Shown here piece by piece: positions 55,833-64,000 of a stretch of DNA of 64,000 nt (position 1 is its first letter; the number at the start of each line of letters is the position of its first letter). The notes under the pieces are model-generated. The model had not been told where the DNA came from, ran no database searches, and saw nothing but the letters and a program-made list of their open reading frames with translations. Where the stretch lies: assembly GCF_000759025.1 (NCBI RefSeq), contig NZ_JPOS01000010.1, positions 244,233 through 308,232 on the forward strand, read 5' to 3'. This stretch comes from Phaeodactylibacter xiamenensis (lineage in GTDB: Bacteria > Bacteroidota > Bacteroidia > Chitinophagales > Saprospiraceae). Position numbers and translations under genes: made by a program.

Positions 55833-56047
55833 AATTTTGATGGTTTTGATGTCAACCTATTTCAGGAGATGACCTATCCTGTAAGGTTTGAATGCCCCCA
55901 ATAGAACTTTAGCCTGCTCTGGCAAGTTGATTCTAAAGGACGGAAAAGTCTAAAGAGAAAACGGTCTGGCTTATCGCATGGCGCAGCAGGCGCTATTTCC
56001 GTCAAACTACTTAAGTACCTTCCGTGGTCTAAAACCTACTTCACGTA

Positions 56048-59000
56048 ATGAGAAAACCTACCCGCCCCCTGTTTCACCTAATACTTTTCCTGGGGCTTAC
56101 TTCTTGTGCCAACTACCAGCTTAACTACAGCCCGGAGGCTTCCAACTGGGCAGCAGAATCTCCTCCACCGGACCAACCTTTAATGCACACGGTATTCCTG
56201 GTAGGGGATGCGGGCAAAGACAGCAATCCCGCTCTGGACCTATTGCAGTACAAGGTGCAGAATGCAGGAAAAGAAAGTACCGTCCTGTTTTTAGGGGACA
56301 ACATTTACCCCAATGGCATGGCCCCCAAATCAGGCGCAGACCGGGCACAGGACGAAGAACGCCTGAAAGCCCAGCTCAACACCGTATTGGATTACGAGGG
56401 GAATGTCTTTTTCATCGCTGGCAACCACGATTGGGACAAATACGGTATCGATGGCCTGAAGCGGCAGAAAAAATTCATCGAAAAGTACCTGAACAGGGAG
56501 GATGTGTTCTTCCCGGACCCCGGCTGTGGCGATCCGGAAGAAATAGAAATCAATGACAAGTTGGTCATCGTTTTGATTGATTCAGAATGGTACCTGTCTG
56601 ACTGGGACAAAGACTATCAGGTCAACGCAGGCTGTGAGGTCAAAAGCCGTGCTGTTTTTGCGGAGTTTATGGTAGAAGCCGTTAAGGGCAACCGCAATAA
56701 AGATGTACTCATCGCTATGCATCACCCGCCTTATTCCACAGGGCCGCATGGTGGGCAATTTACGTTCAAACAGCACTTGTTCCCGCTTACGGAGTTTGTG
56801 GAGCCGCTCTACCTTCCCTTGCCTGTAGTGGGGTCAATCTTTCAATTTTTGAGAGGTACAGTGGGCCACCGCCAAGATCTGATACACCCTAAATACCAGG
56901 AGCTTTCTGACATCGTGGTAGGCGCTGCCCGCCGCAATGGAAGTTTCGTGATTGCTTCGGGGCACGAGCACAGCCTTCAGTACATCGAGCAGGACGAACA
57001 ATCTTTTATCGTAAGCGGTGCGGGTTCAAAGACTACGGCTACCAACGCCCGCAACGGAGGGCAATTTGCCTACGGGCACCTTGGCTTCGCACAGCTGGAT
57101 TATTACGAGGACGGCTCTGCCTGGGTGAAATACTGGGTGCCTGATGCAGAAGAACCACTGGGCAAGCTGGTATTCCAAAAACAAGTGCAGCCTCCTTTGC
57201 CTAAGGTGGTGGAAGACTCGCCTGAGTCCTTTGAGCCACTGCAAGACTCCATCACGGTCAAGGTGAGTGAGAATGACTTTGAGCGGGGCAGGCTTTGGGA
57301 CTGGTTTTGGGGCAAACACTACCGGGGCGCCTATAACGCAACGGTGAAATTACCGGTCCTGGACCTGACCAGGTACAAAGGCGGGGTACGCCCGGTTAAG
57401 CGTGGCGGGGGGTATCAGACCAATTCCCTGCGGCTGGAGGGAGCAGATGGCCGGCAGTATGCCTTACGCTCCATCGACAAAGATGCCTCCCGTACCCTGG
57501 GCTACCCTTTCAATGAGTCCTTCGTGACGGCGGTATTAGAGGACAACTTTAGCGCGGCCCACCCCTTTGCTTCTATTGCAACCGCTGATTTGGCAAAAGC
57601 CGCAGGTATTTACTACACGCAGCCTAAGATGTTTTACCTGCCCCGGCAGCCGGCATTGGGCATCTACAATGAAGATTACGCCGGTGCTTTGTACACCGTG
57701 GAAGAGCGCCCCGATGACGAAGTTTGGAATGACTACGAGCAATTCGGCGCACCCAAGCGCATCCGCAGTACCCTCGATACCCGGGAACGGATACAGGAAG
57801 ACCACGATGAGCAGATTGACTATCCCTTCGTCGTTCGGAACCGCCTGTTTGATGTGCTCATCGGCGACTGGGACCGCCATGATGACCAATGGCGCTGGTC
57901 AGAAATTGACAGCGGAGAGGTCGATTACTACCGCCCCATTCCCAGAGACCGGGATCAGGCCTTCAGCAACTACGATGGGCTAATCCTGGAATTGGCCAAG
58001 GGCACCACCCCGGACATCAAAAAGCTAAAAGCCTACCGTGGCGATGAGAACCGCCTGGAATGGCTGGTCTACAACGGGCGCCACTTCGACCGTACCTTTT
58101 TGTCCGGTGCAGATTGGCCGGTTTGGGAAGCCGAAGCCCGCCATCTGAAGGAACAACTGACCGATGAAGTGATTGAGGAAGCCTTCAAAAACAACTGGCC
58201 TGGACCGGTCTATCAGCTGAATGCACCCGACATCATCCAAAAGCTAAAGGCCAGGCGGGATAACTTCATGGAAATTGCCCGCAAGTACTACGAGCTTATG
58301 GCGAAGGAAGTGGACATCGTTGGCACCTTCAAACGGGACCTGTTCGTCATTGAACGCATGGACGACGGCCGCACCCGGATCCGGGCTTACGACACCAACA
58401 GCAAATCCGAAAAGGAGCTCAAATTCTATGACCGTACCTTTCTTCCGGAAGAAACTAAAGAAATTGCCGTGTATGGCCTCACGGATCAGGATGTATTCCG
58501 GGTGAAAGGCACCTGCAGGAACAACTGCATCAAAGTCCGTATGATTGGCGGGGTAGGGCAGGACATTCTGGAAGACGAGTCGAACGGGAAAGGCCTGATT
58601 TATTATGATGCCAAAAACGAAGGTAACCTGCTTCAATCCGGTTCCAAAGCGAAAGTGAAAAGGCGTTTTGACCCCGCTTTCAATATTTACGACCGCGAAT
58701 CGAATGATTATAATTTCAATTACACCTCCCTCTTGCCTGCTGCCGGCTTCAATCCGGATGATGGCATCCTCCTTGGGCTGAGCGCGGCTTATACCACCTA
58801 TGGGTTTAAGAAAGACCCCTATGCCTCCCAGCATAAAATTGATATGAAATTCGCTACCGGTACGAATGGGTTTACCCTTGATTACCAGGGAGAGTTTATC
58901 GATCTTTTTGGGCCCTTTGAGCTTGGCCTGGATGCCGAATACCAAACGCCACTTTACTCCCGGAACTTCTACGGGCTGGGCAATGAAAGCATCAATATTG

Positions 59001-59785
59001 AAAACCTGCTGGACGACGAGGCCCTGAATTACAACCGCATCAAGCAGCGGGTGATTCGCGTGATGCCTTCGTTTATGCGCCGGCTCAATGCGCAGTCCAG
59101 AGTCCTTGTGGGCCCTACTTTTGAATCCATCGAAGTCGAGCGCACAGAAGGCCGCTACATTGATGAAATCGGCAACCGTTTTCAGGACGAACTCTTTGAT
59201 GGGCTGGAATTTGCCGGGCTTCGTTTCCTGCTCGACTACAGGACCCGGGACAACAACGCCATTCCTACCCGCGGACTGGGCTTCTTTTTGGAAGGTGGCT
59301 GGAAGCAACAGCTGGAAGAGGGGCGCAAAAACTTCGCCTACCTGAACACCTCATTTTCCGCCTATCAGCGCATCGACCGGCGGGGAAAGCTGGTATTTGC
59401 CACCCGGTTGGAGTTCCAGCACCGCTTCAATGAAGATTATGAGTTCTATCAGGGCGCAACCCTTGGCGGGCCTGGGGAGGGGGCGAACTTCCGGGGATTC
59501 CGACGCGACCGCTTCATTGGCTCTACTGCCTTTGTGCATAATACCGACCTGCGCTGGAAGACCATCACTTCGGAGAACCCGACGCTGCCCTTCTCCCTTG
59601 GGCTCATGGCTGGCTTTGACCACGGCCGGGTATGGCTGCGCGGCGAAGATTCGGAGGTCTGGCACTACAGCTACGGCGGCGGCATCTGGCTTAGCCCCTT
59701 TGACTTATTTGTAGTAAGTGGTGGCGTCTACCGGGGTGATAATAAGGACAATCGGGTGGTGGTGACGGGCGGCTTCTTTTTTTAG
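56048..59785 (+). CDS. Outer-membrane lipoprotein: metallophosphoesterase, CotH-kinase-like region, Omp85-like barrel
   Basis: 1245 aa. Lipobox at LGLTSC (Cys about 20). Residues about 45-330 form a calcineurin-like phosphoesterase with all metal motifs: LVGDAG, FLGDNIYPNG, FIAGNHDWD, MHHPPYS and GHEHSLQ. Residues about 460-750 look like a CotH/Fam20C-like kinase lobe pair: YALRSIDKD, LIGDWDRHDDQWRW (about 604-617) and YYRPIPRDRDQAFSN (about 628-642). The last 350 aa form a surface-antigen/Omp85 barrel with NFRGFRRDRFIGSTA and a terminal Phe. Inferred: an envelope phosphatase/kinase-like enzyme held in the outer membrane. Its stop codon abuts the MITE-like element B, and the PhoD gene follows. 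Confidence 0.82.
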   Translation: MRKPTRPLFHLILFLGLTSCANYQLNYSPEASNWAAESPPPDQPLMHTVFLVGDAGKDSNPALDLLQYKVQNAGKESTVLFLGDNIYPNGMAPKSGADRAQDEERLKAQLNTVLDYEGNVFFIAGNHDWDKYGIDGLKRQKKFIEKYLNREDVFFPDPGCGDPEEIEINDKLVIVLIDSEWYLSDWDKDYQVNAGCEVKSRAVFAEFMVEAVKGNRNKDVLIAMHHPPYSTGPHGGQFTFKQHLFPLTEFVEPLYLPLPVVGSIFQFLRGTVGHRQDLIHPKYQELSDIVVGAARRNGSFVIASGHEHSLQYIEQDEQSFIVSGAGSKTTATNARNGGQFAYGHLGFAQLDYYEDGSAWVKYWVPDAEEPLGKLVFQKQVQPPLPKVVEDSPESFEPLQDSITVKVSENDFERGRLWDWFWGKHYRGAYNATVKLPVLDLTRYKGGVRPVKRGGGYQTNSLRLEGADGRQYALRSIDKDASRTLGYPFNESFVTAVLEDNFSAAHPFASIATADLAKAAGIYYTQPKMFYLPRQPALGIYNEDYAGALYTVEERPDDEVWNDYEQFGAPKRIRSTLDTRERIQEDHDEQIDYPFVVRNRLFDVLIGDWDRHDDQWRWSEIDSGEVDYYRPIPRDRDQAFSNYDGLILELAKGTTPDIKKLKAYRGDENRLEWLVYNGRHFDRTFLSGADWPVWEAEARHLKEQLTDEVIEEAFKNNWPGPVYQLNAPDIIQKLKARRDNFMEIARKYYELMAKEVDIVGTFKRDLFVIERMDDGRTRIRAYDTNSKSEKELKFYDRTFLPEETKEIAVYGLTDQDVFRVKGTCRNNCIKVRMIGGVGQDILEDESNGKGLIYYDAKNEGNLLQSGSKAKVKRRFDPAFNIYDRESNDYNFNYTSLLPAAGFNPDDGILLGLSAAYTTYGFKKDPYASQHKIDMKFATGTNGFTLDYQGEFIDLFGPFELGLDAEYQTPLYSRNFYGLGNESINIENLLDDEALNYNRIKQRVIRVMPSFMRRLNAQSRVLVGPTFESIEVERTEGRYIDEIGNRFQDELFDGLEFAGLRFLLDYRTRDNNAIPTRGLGFFLEGGWKQQLEEGRKNFAYLNTSFSAYQRIDRRGKLVFATRLEFQHRFNEDYEFYQGATLGGPGEGANFRGFRRDRFIGSTAFVHNTDLRWKTITSENPTLPFSLGLMAGFDHGRVWLRGEDSEVWHYSYGGGIWLSPFDLFVVSGGVYRGDNKDNRVVVTGGFFF

Positions 59786-59972
59786 ACTGTGTAGGGAATT
59801 CGCTTTTGGAGCGAATGTAGTCAAATTTTATTCTGAACAAGTCTTTGATCCCGACATTCATCGTCGGGGGCGCGATGAGGGAGCCTAGCCTTAGCTAAGC
59901 GACTGAAGAGCAACGAAGTGCAGGATAAAATTTGGCAAATGTAGCCCAAATGGTGAAATCCCTACACAGTCT
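59784..59972. repeat. MITE-like palindromic element B, 189 bp
   Basis: Ends AGACTGTGTAGGGAATTCGC and, inverted, AGACTGTGTAGGGATTTCAC match at 17-18 of 20 positions. Inside, CAAATTTTATTCTG and GATAAAATTTGG are inverted again, and CCCGACATTCATCGTCGGG forms a hairpin. No ORF. The left end lies over the stop codon of the preceding gene. Different sequence but the same build as element A at 22655. Confidence 0.65.
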
Positions 59973-60058
59973 TTAATCCGATTGTTTAAAAACCAGTTAA
60001 CCTTCAATTTATACCAATTGGCGTTTTTGCGGTCGATTTTTTCATCCAAAAATTGATC

Positions 60059-62110
60059 ATGAAAAAGACCCTCTTTCTTTTGGCCATCCTACTGCCAGTC
60101 AGCTTGCTGGCACAGGACCAACTTTTGCACAACGACCGGGTGGAAGCCCGCCATAATCCAACAACTTTTAATCCCAACTGGGCACCGTTCTACCATGGAG
60201 TGGCTTCCGGTGACCCCCTGGAAGACCGGGTCATCATCTGGACACGGGTCACCCCTGCAGAAATGGACAATATGCCCATTGAAGTAGACTGGTTCGTAGC
60301 CACCGATGCAAACATGAGCAACATCGTTCAAAACGGGACTTTCACCACCGGGCCGGAGCGTGACTACACGGTAAAAGTGGATGTGACCGGGCTTGCATCC
60401 GGTACGACTTACTACTACGCATTCTCTGCCAACGGTGCAAATTCGCTTATCGGTAAAACCAAGACTACGCCCACTGCGGATGAAGCCAGCCACTTGAAGT
60501 TTGGCGTGGTGTCCTGTTCTAATTTTCAGGCCGGCTACTTTAATGCCTACAAGCGCCTTTCGGAGCGTACGGACCTGGACGCGATCATTCACCTCGGCGA
60601 TTATATTTACGAATACGCCGATGGGGGCTACGGTGATAGCACTCTGACCGCCAACCGCCCGCTTGAGCCTTCCACTGAAATCGTTACCCTGGAAGAGTAC
60701 CGCGCACGCTATTCCACCTATCGCCTTGATACCGCCCTGGCACGCGCCCATCAGCAGCATCCTTTTATTGCCGTATGGGACGACCACGAGAGTGCGAATG
60801 ATGCCTACACCGATGGTGCCCAAAACCACACCGAAGGCGATGAAGGTAGCTGGACAGACCGCAAAGCTGTTGCCAAGCAAGTCTACTTTGAGTGGATGCC
60901 AATTCGGCAAAATGCAGACGAGAGCATCTACCGCACCATCCGCTACGGCAATCTCATGGACCTCATTATGCTGGATACCCGGCTGGAAGGGCGGGAGGAG
61001 CAAATTCTGGACATCGAATCTCCCGAATTGTATGATCCGGAGCGCACCCTTCTGGGGGAAACGCAGCGGGCCTGGTTCCTGGAGCAGCTCTCAACTTCTG
61101 CGGCCAAGTGGAAAGTCATCGGGCAGCAGGTGATTTTCTCTGAGCTTAACGTGGGGTGGGCAGCACTGCTCGATCCTAACGGGGCTACCTATCAGCAACT
61201 GGAGAGTACTTTTCTGGACATTTGGGATGGTTATCCGGCGGAGCGTTCAGCCATCATTGAGCACATTAGCACAAATGATATCGATAATGTGGTCATTCTG
61301 ACCGGAGATTTCCACAGCACCTTCGCTTTCGATGTGACGGGAATGCCAGTGGATTTGCAGTTCCAGGATATTCCAAATGTTGGTACGCTACCTTTCTATA
61401 ATACCTCTGGCACGTATGATCCGACAGATGGTTCCGGCTCAGTAGCCGTAGAATTTGCTGTGCCAAGTGTGACTTCCGCGAATTTTGATGAGAATGTGGG
61501 GGCTCCTACTGCCGTTGTTTTCGAAGGTCAAATTAACACCCCAATCGCGGCAGGGCCACTACAACTGGGTAATCCCAACCCTCATATGAAGTACACTGAC
61601 CTCATTCAGCATGGTTACTTTGTACTTGACGTCAGAGAAGAGCAGGCACAAGCCGACTGGTTCTTCACTGACATCAGCCAGATTGTGGAGGAGGAAGCCT
61701 TTGGTGAAGGCTGGCTGACACTCGATACCGAGAACCACCTTCAAATTGCAGCCGGTCCTGCAGAGCCAAAAGACATACAGGACATACCTGCGCCTAACGA
61801 CCCACCGGCTATTCTGAGCAATGTGGAAGAAACGATCAACCGGGCAGATCAGGGATTTGTGGTGCTTTCGGTCCACCCCAATCCTTTCCGGGACATCAAT
61901 ACGCTGCACTACGCGCTTTCCCAAAAGGCACAAGTGCACATCGCGCTCCACGATGCCACCGGCAAACAGGTACGCCAACTGCTGCATCAAGAAATGCAGC
62001 CCGGCGTTTTCTCGCTTCAGTTGGATGCGAGCGGGCTACAGGCCGGCACCTATTTTTACCAGATTGCGGTCAACGGTCAACAACAAACCGTGAAAGTGAT
62101 ACTCAAGTAA
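60059..62110 (+). CDS. phoD: PhoD-family alkaline phosphatase exported by T9SS
   Basis: 683 aa from the ATG at 60059 (the track start is TTG). Signal peptide (LLAILLPVSLLAQ), PhoD N-terminal FN3-like domain (GVASGDPLEDRVIIWTRVTP), metal-binding core: HLGDYIYEYADGGYG, VWDDHESANDAYT, LTGDFHSTFAFD. The C-terminus is a T9SS type A domain (LSVHPNPFRDINTLHYAL to QQTVKVILK). Calcium-dependent phosphodiesterase/monoesterase family that scavenges phosphate outside the cell. Confidence 0.9.
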   Translation: MKKTLFLLAILLPVSLLAQDQLLHNDRVEARHNPTTFNPNWAPFYHGVASGDPLEDRVIIWTRVTPAEMDNMPIEVDWFVATDANMSNIVQNGTFTTGPERDYTVKVDVTGLASGTTYYYAFSANGANSLIGKTKTTPTADEASHLKFGVVSCSNFQAGYFNAYKRLSERTDLDAIIHLGDYIYEYADGGYGDSTLTANRPLEPSTEIVTLEEYRARYSTYRLDTALARAHQQHPFIAVWDDHESANDAYTDGAQNHTEGDEGSWTDRKAVAKQVYFEWMPIRQNADESIYRTIRYGNLMDLIMLDTRLEGREEQILDIESPELYDPERTLLGETQRAWFLEQLSTSAAKWKVIGQQVIFSELNVGWAALLDPNGATYQQLESTFLDIWDGYPAERSAIIEHISTNDIDNVVILTGDFHSTFAFDVTGMPVDLQFQDIPNVGTLPFYNTSGTYDPTDGSGSVAVEFAVPSVTSANFDENVGAPTAVVFEGQINTPIAAGPLQLGNPNPHMKYTDLIQHGYFVLDVREEQAQADWFFTDISQIVEEEAFGEGWLTLDTENHLQIAAGPAEPKDIQDIPAPNDPPAILSNVEETINRADQGFVVLSVHPNPFRDINTLHYALSQKAQVHIALHDATGKQVRQLLHQEMQPGVFSLQLDASGLQAGTYFYQIAVNGQQQTVKVILK

Positions 62111-62136
62111 ATCTGTACTACCTCTATCCATAAATG

Positions 62137-62175
62137 AAAAATCCCTGCTCCGTATGCAACGGAGTGGGGATTTTT
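62137..62175. terminator. Bidirectional terminator between phoD and the SDR gene
   Basis: AAAAATCCCTGCTCCGT and ACGGAGTGGGGATTTTT pair at 15 of 17 positions around a 5-base loop, with A/T tracts at both ends. Serves both convergent genes. Confidence 0.85.
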
Positions 62176-62191
62176 CTGCTGTACAAAAGGC

Positions 62192-62914
62192 TTACTTCTT
62201 AGGCGGCTTCGTCGGCCGTACTTCCACCTTGCTGGGCAGGGTACGCGGGTGCATCTTCAGCAGGTCCATGACCATCTGCCCCATGTCTTCAGGCTGTATC
62301 TTCCAGGCATCCTTTTCGTTGGGCGTGTGGTCGTTGAAATAAGTGGCCACCGAGCCCGGCATGATGGTGGTGACTTTTACATCATCCTGTCGCAGGTCGA
62401 GCATTACTGCCTGCGTAAAGCCCACCAGGCCAAACTTGCTGGCATTGTAAGCGGAGCCGGAGGGGAAGAAGTTCGTTCCCGCCAGGCTGGCAATAGTGAT
62501 CAGATAACCTTTAGTCTTTTTGAGTTCCGGTATGGATGCCTTGGTCGTATAAAACACCCCCGTCAGGTTGGTGTCGATAACGGCATTCCACTGTTCCGCA
62601 GTCATCTCTTCGATAGGTGCGAAGTGCCCTACACCGGCGTTGGCAATAGCGACATCCAGCTGTCCCCATTCCTCAATTACCCGCTTTACGGCATTCTCCT
62701 GAGCCACCATATCGCGCACATCCGCAGCAATGCCAATAGCCTTGCCAGGCCCCAATGCGGTGAGCTTTTCGGCTGCTGCATCGGCTGCTGTTTGCTCGCG
62801 GCTTGTCACTGCCACATGCATACCGTTTTTAACCATGGCTTCGGCTACGCCGAGCCCTATTCCTTTGCTGCCGCCCGTGATGAGGGCGGTCTTTCCGTTG
62901 AGTTTTGTTTCCAT
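62192..62914 (-). CDS. Short-chain dehydrogenase/reductase
   Basis: 240 aa, classical SDR: ALITGGSKGIGLGVAE (NADP-binding), AIANAGVGHF, LITIASLAGTNFF with the catalytic Ser, and AYNASKFGL (YxxxK). FabG-like in size and motif pattern, but with the lipid-like acyl substrates unproven. The Lys/Arg-rich tail EVRPTKPPKK is probably a disordered end. Convergent with phoD. Confidence 0.88.
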   Translation of the reverse strand: METKLNGKTALITGGSKGIGLGVAEAMVKNGMHVAVTSREQTAADAAAEKLTALGPGKAIGIAADVRDMVAQENAVKRVIEEWGQLDVAIANAGVGHFAPIEEMTAEQWNAVIDTNLTGVFYTTKASIPELKKTKGYLITIASLAGTNFFPSGSAYNASKFGLVGFTQAVMLDLRQDDVKVTTIMPGSVATYFNDHTPNEKDAWKIQPEDMGQMVMDLLKMHPRTLPSKVEVRPTKPPKK

Positions 62915-63081
62915 ACCTGTACAACGGCTGGGTGGGGGCTGGGTTTAGATGGGCAATATTATTTCTTATAGGATTCTGTTAAAAAAGTATTCTTTATATT
63001 CTTAGATTCAACAGATAAATGCAGTTGTATTTAGCGGTTAAATCCACGTTGTTCTGCAATCCATTTCCAAAGGTATTTATC

Positions 63082-63513
63082 ATGAGACGAGGCTTTTACT
63101 TTTTTAGTTTCTTAGTACTCCTTCAATTTCCTAATCATGTTTATACACAGGTTGCTTTTCCTGAAGCAAGTGAAAACCCTTTGTGGGAAGTATTTGTAAA
63201 TGGTGGTGTTCCAGGTACCTTTCAGTATAAAGTAGGAGGTGTTGCCTCAATTTGTGGTCAGGATTGGAATAAGGTGCAGGAATACAGTTCTCTAAGTCAA
63301 GCGGTAAGGGATATTGGCTTTTATCGCTGCGAAGATAGTCGTGTGTTCTTTCGTTTTACAGTACACTGTGATGAGGAGCCTTACTTAATATACGATTTTA
63401 ACCTGCAGGAGGGGGATACATTTACCGGGTTTACCTCCTTAGCTGGACCTAATGGTGGTTTACCGGTCGAATTTGAAGTGGTTGCTGTAGATACATTAAA
63501 CGTAACTATTTAG
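63082..63513 (+). pseudogene. Small secreted-protein gene, probably cut by the IS66 element
   Basis: From MRRGFYFFSFLVLLQF (Met at 63082; the track start at 63019 lacks support) it has a signal peptide and about 120 aa of beta-rich mature sequence with Cys residues, ending abruptly at VAVDTLNVTI where the DNA becomes the IS66 end. Lower GC content than the neighbours (for example TTTTTAGTTTCTTAGTACTC near the start). Reads like the N-terminal part of a longer T9SS-type protein; the rest must lie beyond the insertion. Confidence 0.5.
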
Positions 63514-64000
63514 GTCAATTTGCAAAATAGCGAGAAAATAGCGAACTAGCACAGGTGAACAAGGACGAGATCATAGCGCAACAAGCTGAGCAAATAGCGA
63601 AGCTGGAATCACTGCTGGAAGCAGCGCTGGCTCGTATTGCAGAGCTGGAAGCTCAGCTGAAAGCCAACAGCCGGACTTCGTCGCGGCCTCCGAGCAGCGA
63701 TGGGCTGAAGAAGGCCCCTGCTTTCCCGCGCAAGAAAGGCGGCAAGAAGGGAGGCCAGTCTGGGCATAAGGGGAAGACGCTTGAGATGGTCGCCCCGTCT
63801 GCAGCAGACCGCCATATTGTCCACCCGGTAGCTGAGCAAACATGCAGCTGCGGGCAGAGCCTGGAAAGCACTGTGCCAAGCATAAGCTTAGAGCGCCGCC
63901 AGGTTTTTGACCTCCCCCCGAAGCTTTTGCAAATAGAAGAGCACCGCCTGGAGGTCAAACATTGCCCTTGCTGTGGCGAGCAGCATACAGGCAGCTTCCC
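63511..64000 (+). mobile_element. IS66-family element, left end, runs past the window
   Basis: From the last codon of the truncated gene the sequence changes to an IS end with AAATAGCGA twice in a row (63525 and 63536). The transposase starts 45 bp later and no tnpA or tnpB lies between, so the element is of the type with only tnpC (ISBst12-like). The exact end is not fixed; the boundary near 63511 is inferred from the loss of the preceding frame. Confidence 0.65.
63555..64000 (+). CDS. IS66-family transposase TnpC, 3' truncated by window end
   Basis: GTG start at 63555; the frame is open to base 64000, which is why the ORF track omits it. The N-terminal coiled coil (LLEAALARIAELEAQLKA) is followed by NSRTSSRPPSSDGLKKAP and KKGGQSGHKGKTLEMV, the basic linker of IS66 TnpC, and a zinc-binding part (CSCGQSLE, KHCPCCGEQH). 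The catalytic DDE domain is outside the window. Confidence 0.9.
   Translation, partial: MNKDEIIAQQAEQIAKLESLLEAALARIAELEAQLKANSRTSSRPPSSDGLKKAPAFPRKKGGKKGGQSGHKGKTLEMVAPSAADRHIVHPVAEQTCSCGQSLESTVPSISLERRQVFDLPPKLLQIEEHRLEVKHCPCCGEQHTGSF

Larger units (their letters stand above)
54305..55867 (-). mobile_element. IS3-family insertion sequence, complete, GAT target duplication
   Basis: 1563 bp. Outer ends TCCTAAAATAAGTTGACA (left) and, inverted, TCCTGAAATAGGTTGACA (right) agree at 16 of 18 positions. GAT flanks both ends (54302-54304 and 55868-55870), fitting the 3-bp duplication usual in the IS3 family. The left end has two more copies of the end motif inside (54338 and 54367). It carries orfA and orfB with intact frames on the minus strand and so could be active. 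Confidence 0.8.

Noticed and set aside
58244-59308. 354-aa minus-strand ORF
   Set aside because: Antisense to the 1245-aa barrel protein; no domain signs.
60089-61003. 304-aa minus-strand ORF
   Set aside because: Antisense to phoD.
63571-63958. Minus-strand ORFs at the right edge
   Set aside because: Shadows of the IS66 transposase frame on the plus strand, which the track misses because it is open at the window end.
1-64000. CRISPR arrays, rRNA, phage or known defence operons
   Set aside because: Looked for regular spaced repeats and signature proteins; only the HYR-like protein repeats and the palindromes listed are seen. Rpn genes alone do not make a defence call.

Overview
The window looks like chromosomal DNA of a marine Bacteroidota, most like the Saprospiria (Lewinella/Phaeodactylibacter type). 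Grounds: five secreted proteins or remnants end in type IX secretion (T9SS) type A sorting domains; there are many small lipoproteins, head-GIN/DUF4097, DUF4293 and DUF2807 family proteins; glycyl-tRNA synthetase is the single-chain type; and several genes carry the Bacteroidota promoter (TTTG, about 19-23 nt, TAnnTTTG). The species is inferred from family content only; no search was run.

Layout. 1-8.4 kb: the 3' part of a giant cell-surface T9SS protein, two small membrane/secreted proteins with regulatory-like beta domains, and an OmpA/PD40 envelope protein on the opposite strand. 8.6-13.1 kb: aspS and an ALDH7-type aldehyde dehydrogenase, then a lipoprotein of three Cys-bounded repeats. 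13.1-13.7 kb: a decayed stretch with palindromes and a collapsed T9SS pseudogene. 13.7-18.8 kb: a minus-strand operon purH-coaX-outer membrane barrel-TPR protein behind a near-perfect promoter. 19-31.6 kb: a small T9SS protein behind a structured leader, sensor kinase plus class IV aminotransferase, a sulfotransferase-like protein, YegP-like protein, rhodanese, head-GIN protein, glyS, an M29 aminopeptidase and an uncharacterised 243-aa protein. 31.7-36.4 kb: beta-CASP hydrolase, an ECF sigma/anti-sigma-like/DUF4097-like triad, RNase H1. 36.4-42.8 kb: a zincin-like lipoprotein, DUF2071 protein, pbpC, an FAD oxidoreductase, DUF4293 protein. 43-46.7 kb: a four-gene ExbB/ExbD cluster, tRNA-Ser(GGA), TatD nuclease. 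46.9-51.6 kb: TPR lipoprotein, T9SS beta-propeller-like protein, tsaB, prfA.

51.6-64 kb is the accessory-like end: two tandem Rpn-family PD-(D/E)XK nuclease genes, a complete IS3-family element with 3-bp target duplication that rewrites the tail of the second Rpn gene, a 1245-aa outer-membrane lipoprotein combining a metallophosphoesterase, a CotH-kinase-like middle region and an Omp85-like barrel, a palindromic MITE-like element, a T9SS-exported PhoD phosphatase, an SDR oxidoreductase, and an IS66-type transposase that runs off the window and seems to have cut a small secreted-protein gene.

The points I would look at first are the three-part phosphoesterase/kinase-like/barrel protein, the short UAG-ended leader ORF with a hairpin in front of prfA (a possible RF1-sensing leader), a similarly built leader in front of the gene at 19105, and two independent palindromic MITE-like elements.
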